This document shows, in pieces, positions 60,331 to 64,000 of a stretch of DNA of 64,000 nucleotides; position 1 is the first letter of the stretch; each line of letters starts with the position of its first letter. The DNA lies in NCBI GenBank assembly GCA_038229715.1, contig JBBROD010000016.1, forward strand, positions 1 to 64,000. Direction: 5' to 3'. The DNA comes from JANMES01 sp038229715 (GTDB lineage: Bacteria > Planctomycetota > Phycisphaerae > Tepidisphaerales > Tepidisphaeraceae). The translations under genes and the position numbers were made by a program. The notes under the pieces were generated by a model. That model worked only from the letters and a program-made list of their open reading frames with translations, had not been told where the DNA came from and ran no database searches.

Positions 60331-61785
60331 ATGATACGCAATACGATCATATTTGCCGGACTCTTTGTCGCTTCGCTTTGCCTGGCAAAGTTCTCTGCGG
60401 GTCGGCACCCCGACACCGCCAACGTCACCGTCATCGTACACGCCCAGCCGCAGCAGGTGTTTGCGGGGTTCGGGACCAGCGAGATGAACTTCGAAAGCCG
60501 GTTCCAGCAACTGTCGGCCGCCAACAAGGCGCTGGTGTCGAAGAACATCTGGGTCGATCTGAACTTCAAGCACCTGCGGCTGTGGTTCAGCCCCGCGACG
60601 TTCCTGGCGAATCCGGCCAAGCCGTCGATCGCGGACTTTAAGGCGCGCTATATCGATTCAGGCATCGTCTCTCTCGCCAAGCAACAGGGATGCACCACGC
60701 TCCTTCTCGCCCCGGCCGACGTGCCCTCTAGCTTCGCGGCGCCGTCGGCGATCACGCGGTTCGACTATCAGACCTTCTCCGATGCTGGCGTCATTGCCTA
60801 CGCCAAGCTACTCGCGAACTTCATCGCCCAGCTCAAGGCCGAGACCGGCGTGCTGATCACCGCGACGGGCATCCTCAACGAGCCGAACGACCGCCCGATC
60901 CGCTTCACCAACGCGCAATGGCCGGTGGTGATCAAGGCGCTGCGGGCCGAGCTCGACAGCCGCGGGTTGAATACCGTCGCGATCATCGCCCCCGAAGCCG
61001 CCAGCTGCGACGACACGGCGTACGCGATGGTCGACTCGCTCAAGTCCGACGCCGTCGCCTGGTCCAGCCTGCATGGCATCGCGACGCACACTTACAACAT
61101 GGGCGCGACCGATACGATGAAGGCCAAGATCGCCGGCAGCGCCAAGAGCTATTGGCAAACCGAATCGAGCACGCCGGGTCCGGAAAATCTCGGCGACGAG
61201 CTCAACGCAGCCTCGTCCGCCGGGCGGTTTATCAGTGATCTGAATCACGGGGTAACGCATTGGATCTGGTTCATCGGCTTCGAGCAGAACGACCCTGCCG
61301 ACAACGGGACGCGGCTGACAAAATTCGACGCCACCCGCCCCGACGCGCCGCCGGACAAGTTCTACAAGTACTTTTACGTCCAGCAGCTTAGCCGGGCGTT
61401 CCCACCGGGCGCGGTGGCCAGGCAGTGCACGAGTTCGACCGAAGGATCGATGACCTGGACGTATGGCCTGAAACCGACACTGCTTGCGACTTCAGCACAG
61501 TCGGCCGACGGGACGATCTCCGTCGCACTGGTCAATTACACATCGAACAAGTTCGGCGGCTCATCGCTGTCCAGCTGGGACCGCAGCCAAGGCGGGCAGC
61601 TTGGCAAAGCGATCAACGTGACCTTGAAGATCGAAGCACTCGCCAACGTCCCCGTTAAAACCTTCAACGTCCGCCGAAGCACCGATAACAAGCCCAACTA
61701 CGACGCCGGCACGGTGACGGCCAAGGGCGGCGTGGTGACGCTCAAGCTCAAGCCGCTGGAACTGGTCACGCTGATCAGCCGGTAG
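60331..61785 (+). CDS. Secreted glycoside hydrolase, clan GH-A (GH30-like)
   Basis: 484 residues. A short hydrophobic leader (IIFAGLFVASLCLA) is followed by the GH30-type opening QQVFAGFGTSEMNFESRF, then a TIM barrel with acid/base Glu184 in GILNEPND and nucleophile Glu278 in YWQTESST. The C-terminal ~110 residues form a beta domain (TISVALVNYTSNKF, VTLKLKPLELVTLI), the side sheet of GH30 enzymes. It likely cleaves a beta-linked glycan outside the cell. GGAG lies 6 bases before the ATG at 60331. Confidence 0.8.
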   Translation: MIRNTIIFAGLFVASLCLAKFSAGRHPDTANVTVIVHAQPQQVFAGFGTSEMNFESRFQQLSAANKALVSKNIWVDLNFKHLRLWFSPATFLANPAKPSIADFKARYIDSGIVSLAKQQGCTTLLLAPADVPSSFAAPSAITRFDYQTFSDAGVIAYAKLLANFIAQLKAETGVLITATGILNEPNDRPIRFTNAQWPVVIKALRAELDSRGLNTVAIIAPEAASCDDTAYAMVDSLKSDAVAWSSLHGIATHTYNMGATDTMKAKIAGSAKSYWQTESSTPGPENLGDELNAASSAGRFISDLNHGVTHWIWFIGFEQNDPADNGTRLTKFDATRPDAPPDKFYKYFYVQQLSRAFPPGAVARQCTSSTEGSMTWTYGLKPTLLATSAQSADGTISVALVNYTSNKFGGSSLSSWDRSQGGQLGKAINVTLKIEALANVPVKTFNVRRSTDNKPNYDAGTVTAKGGVVTLKLKPLELVTLISR

Positions 61786-61900
61786 GTCGATCGGATCGCA
61801 GGATCGGGCCTCCAAAACACGTCAATTCTTCCCCTTTCCGGCACTCAACGGCTATAACATCGTGTGTCACGATGAACGTGAGCAAGGCGGGTGCGATCGA

Positions 61901-62176
61901 ATGGTGTTACGCTTCAAATCAAAGTTCTTCTTCGCTGCCGGACTTTTAGTGGGGAGCGCGATTGGGGCGTCGGTTTACGCCGAAGCGCCCACGCCGGACG
62001 AGCTCTTCGCGCAGTTAGCCGACCCTGATCCCGCGAAGCAGGCCGACGCACGGCAGAAGTTGTTTTCACTCGGCGGCGACGACGTCGGCGTGCCGGTCAA
62101 TATGCTGTGGGACGTGATCACCGCGACACGCGACATCGAAGTGCCCTTCGAGTTCAAAGACCTGCCCATGCCCTGA
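61901..62176 (+). CDS. Small exported hypothetical protein
   Basis: 91 residues. A signal peptide (FFFAAGLLVGSAIGASVYA) and a ~60-residue acidic mature part (PTPDELFAQLADPDPAKQAD) reminiscent of HEAT-repeat starts in other planctomycete proteins. A TATAAC box lies at 61853-61858. No family recognised. Confidence 0.55.
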   Translation: MVLRFKSKFFFAAGLLVGSAIGASVYAEAPTPDELFAQLADPDPAKQADARQKLFSLGGDDVGVPVNMLWDVITATRDIEVPFEFKDLPMP

Positions 62177-62201
62177 GGCGATCGATCACTTCGTGAATCG
62201 T

Positions 62202-63221
62202 TCAATTCGTGACGTTGCTTGTGTAATCGGCCGTCAGCGTTTCTGTCGCGTCTTTGGCGGACTGGTCGGCGGTGTCGCTGATGGTCTTGAAGCTTGCGGC
62301 CTGCTTCTGGGCTACCCGCGTGAAATCCTTACACGCGGACGAAACCCGGCGACACGTTTCGACGATCGCATTGAGCTCGCGGGTGTAATTGGAATTCAGC
62401 CCGGTCTTGTGATACGTCGTCGGCCCGGCGGCGGTCTTGGTCTTCTTCCCCTTCTTGTTGGTAGCCGTTTCCTGCTGCTGCGGATTGGCGACCAAAACGT
62501 TGGCGTCGTCGTGGATGCGCTTGATGCGAGGGGGGAAGTTCTTCAACGCGTCGTCCATGAGACTCGCCGCCTGAGTGGCGAGCTGGCCGGCGATGTCCTG
62601 GCTGGCGGTGTCGGCGTCGGTCACCGTCATCTCGATCGCGCGCAATTCCTCGATGCTGTTGATCCCCGCGATGATCGGCAAAAGCGACTTACCGGCTGCG
62701 GCGGATTTGGTCTTGGCGGCGACTTCAACCTTGCAATCAGCCAGCAAAGCCTCCAGCGCCGGCTTACGCTGCGCCGGATCAGTCAGACTGATCGGCTTGT
62801 TGTTAGTGCCGCCGGCCTTGGGCGTGTACGCCAGCGCGCTCGACCGCTTCACCAACGCACGCGTGGCAATTACTTCATTCGCGCGTTTCGGGGGGGTTTG
62901 ATCGGTGATCGCCTTCACCGCCTCGTCCAGCGCCGCCGCCGCGAGCGTTTGCTGCTTCAATTGCAGCGCGGTATTGGCGCGGAGCAATTCGAGATCGACA
63001 CGATCGTACGGCCTGGCGGCGTCGCCCTTGAGATTGAGCACGCGGGTGAGCTTGGCCAGCAGCGGCTGAAACTGCCCGGCGTCGTAGGCGGCGTGGAGTT
63101 CGTCCGGCGTCGGGAGCGGCACCGCTTCGATCGCCAACGCCGGCATTGCCGCCAAGCCAAAAACAACCAGCGCAAAAATCCAAGCCCATCGACCGGCCGC
63201 CCGTGCATGGTTTCGATTCAT
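62202..63221 (-). CDS. Exported helical hypothetical protein
   Basis: 339 residues. A signal peptide (WAWIFALVVFGLAAMPALA) and an almost entirely helical mature chain rich in Ala, Lys, Thr and Asp; the first ~110 residues resemble tetratricopeptide-like repeats (DELHAAYDAGQFQPLLAKL, LRANTALQLKQQTLAAAALDEA), the last ~130 a coiled coil. GAGGAG lies 7 bases before the ATG at 63221; a longer frame upstream is not used. Its style is like the 540-residue protein at 22353-23975, which may be a distant relative. The role is unknown. Confidence 0.65.
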   Translation of the reverse strand: MNRNHARAAGRWAWIFALVVFGLAAMPALAIEAVPLPTPDELHAAYDAGQFQPLLAKLTRVLNLKGDAARPYDRVDLELLRANTALQLKQQTLAAAALDEAVKAITDQTPPKRANEVIATRALVKRSSALAYTPKAGGTNNKPISLTDPAQRKPALEALLADCKVEVAAKTKSAAAGKSLLPIIAGINSIEELRAIEMTVTDADTASQDIAGQLATQAASLMDDALKNFPPRIKRIHDDANVLVANPQQQETATNKKGKKTKTAAGPTTYHKTGLNSNYTRELNAIVETCRRVSSACKDFTRVAQKQAASFKTISDTADQSAKDATETLTADYTSNVTN

Positions 63222-63363
63222 AATTGACTCCTCACCGGTTGATACCATCGGCGTACTGATCAGACACCGCACAGCCCACAATGTCAGCTCGCGACTCATG
63301 AAATGCGAGCAACCGTATTCGGCAAAAGCATACCCGAGAATCAAGGCTTGCCATAATTGGGAA

Positions 63364-63537
63364 CTGGGTCAGCCTAAAAAATCGACTCTACCACGGCCCT
63401 CCGGCCGTGCTGATCACGTAAGTAATTACAAACGGTTGACCTAGTAAACATCCCTGCGCCGCCAGCGCGGGTCGGAGGCCCGAGATACTGTCGATTTCTC
63501 AGCGGACGCCATCGCAGACACTTTAAACTGACCTAGC
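63364..63537. repeat. Palindromic element, CCACGGGCCTCCGGCCCGTG family, copy 5 (diverged)
   Basis: The ends CTGGGTCAGCCTAAAAAATC / CACTTTAAACTGACCTAG are recognisable, with CTACCACGGCCCTCCGGCCG and GCGGGTCGGAGGCCCGAGAT as internal arms. It is more worn than the copies at 48058 and 54653. Confidence 0.8.
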
Positions 63538-63908
63538 ACCCGGCAATTTTCGCAATAATCAGTCAAAACTCCCTGAAAACGATTTTTGGAGTCTTAGCCA
63601 TCTTTCCCAGAAGGAACAGTTGGCACGCTCGGCATTTTGATGAGAAAAAAATGAAGATTTCCTCGCAACACGTCCCTTTTTTGTTGAATGAATAGTCGGC
63701 GTCGGGGTACTTAGGGGCGAACGAGCTGCGATGGGTGCAGAGCTCGCTCGGTTCGAGTCTTTGTTGGTGATAGTCATATTTTGATCGGGTGGCGTGCTGA
63801 CTTCATTGGCACGGGCAGATCATGGAACGAAAACCAACCCAAGGGGATTCGCGAAGGCGAATTCCCAGATGTTCTCGGTGCGCTTTGTGCCGGGTGAATG
63901 AGGGAAAG
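63538..63908. other. Gene-free stretch before the last gene
   Basis: 371 bases with a lower GC content than the surroundings. No gene is supportable. CGCTCGGTTCGAGTC near 63747-63761 looks superficially like a tRNA T-arm, but no acceptor stem or anticodon arm can be built around it. Confidence 0.4.
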
Positions 63909-64000
63909 ATGAAAATGCAAAAAACCGGTATGTCCCGGAAGTCCTCGCTCCGTTCGCTCCTGGCCATGGGGGCGATTCTGGTCGCAGCGCAATTTGCCCA
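63909..64000 (+). CDS. Start of an exported protein (cut by window end)
   Basis: Thirty codons are visible, beginning MKMQKTGMSRKSSLRSLLAM and continuing into a hydrophobic segment (GAILVAAQFA), a signal peptide. AGGGAAAG lies just before the ATG. The rest lies outside the window. Confidence 0.55.
   Translation, partial: MKMQKTGMSRKSSLRSLLAMGAILVAAQFA

Noticed and set aside
63720..63780. Possible tRNA (T-arm-like GGTTCGAGTC)
   Set aside because: No acceptor, D or anticodon stem can be paired around it.

Overview
The window looks like chromosome from a GC-rich, free-living planctomycete, most likely of the class Phycisphaerae (Tepidisphaera/Humisphaera-like soil relatives). The lineage call is an inference. 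It rests on a secreted LamG/SdrD-B protein carrying the N-terminal 'LEPLETRCLMS'-type motif, a prepilin-like protein with a C-terminal H-x9-DG motif, LPS/lipid A genes (lpxD, a WaaP-like kinase), several secreted beta-helix, sialidase-like and glycosidase-like proteins, and a very high load of intergenic palindromes. I see no rRNA, tRNA, CRISPR array or transposase gene.

Layout: 1-2958 holds a GH4 glycosidase (partial), a divergent AraC regulator and a secreted BNR-type protein. 3146-8282 holds a FolD-like protein, truA, a GT4 glycosyltransferase, a PIG-L deacetylase and an orphan response regulator. 8490-13143 holds an EF-G2-like GTPase, a redoxin plus cytochrome-c/copper-monooxygenase-like pair and a winged-helix regulator. 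13428-19111 is a compact phage-derived cassette: portal, HK97-type capsid, exported beta-helix, holin-like protein, spanin-like lipoprotein and two small proteins. No terminase, integrase or tail genes are visible. 19241-26091 has argH with an in-frame palindrome insertion, a HEAT-like secreted protein ending in a decayed argH copy, a periplasmic coiled-coil protein, gcvH, and gcvT with an in-frame stop. 26316-30146 carries envelope genes (WaaP-like kinase, GT4, beta-helix protein). 30232-37856 has a SHOCT protein, clpX, a lower-GC restriction-modification pair abutting a glycosidase remnant, a TIM-barrel isomerase-like protein, dnaX with an A10 slippery run, and ybaB. 38083-49667 has a prepilin-like protein, an acid phosphatase, a Gfo/Idh-aldo/keto reductase fusion, the LamG surface protein, an OYE-type flavin oxidoreductase, an esterase and an MFS exporter. 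50095-52503 has an MNT/HEPN toxin-antitoxin pair with a PD-(D/E)xK-like protein, then lpxD. 52627-63221 has an ABC-F ATPase, a MacB/LolD-like ABC module with two DUF3299-type proteins, a DUF2231 membrane protein, a GH-A clan hydrolase and a secreted helical protein. A partial secreted protein starts at 63909.

The dominant unexplained structure is the repeat population: at least ten families of long imperfect palindromes between genes. Two cases show palindromes nested inside other palindromes. Several lie within genes without breaking the frame (argH, dnaX, a lipoprotein leader, the 3' end of lpxD). The other leading candidate for an undescribed system is the tail-less, terminase-less capsid cassette.
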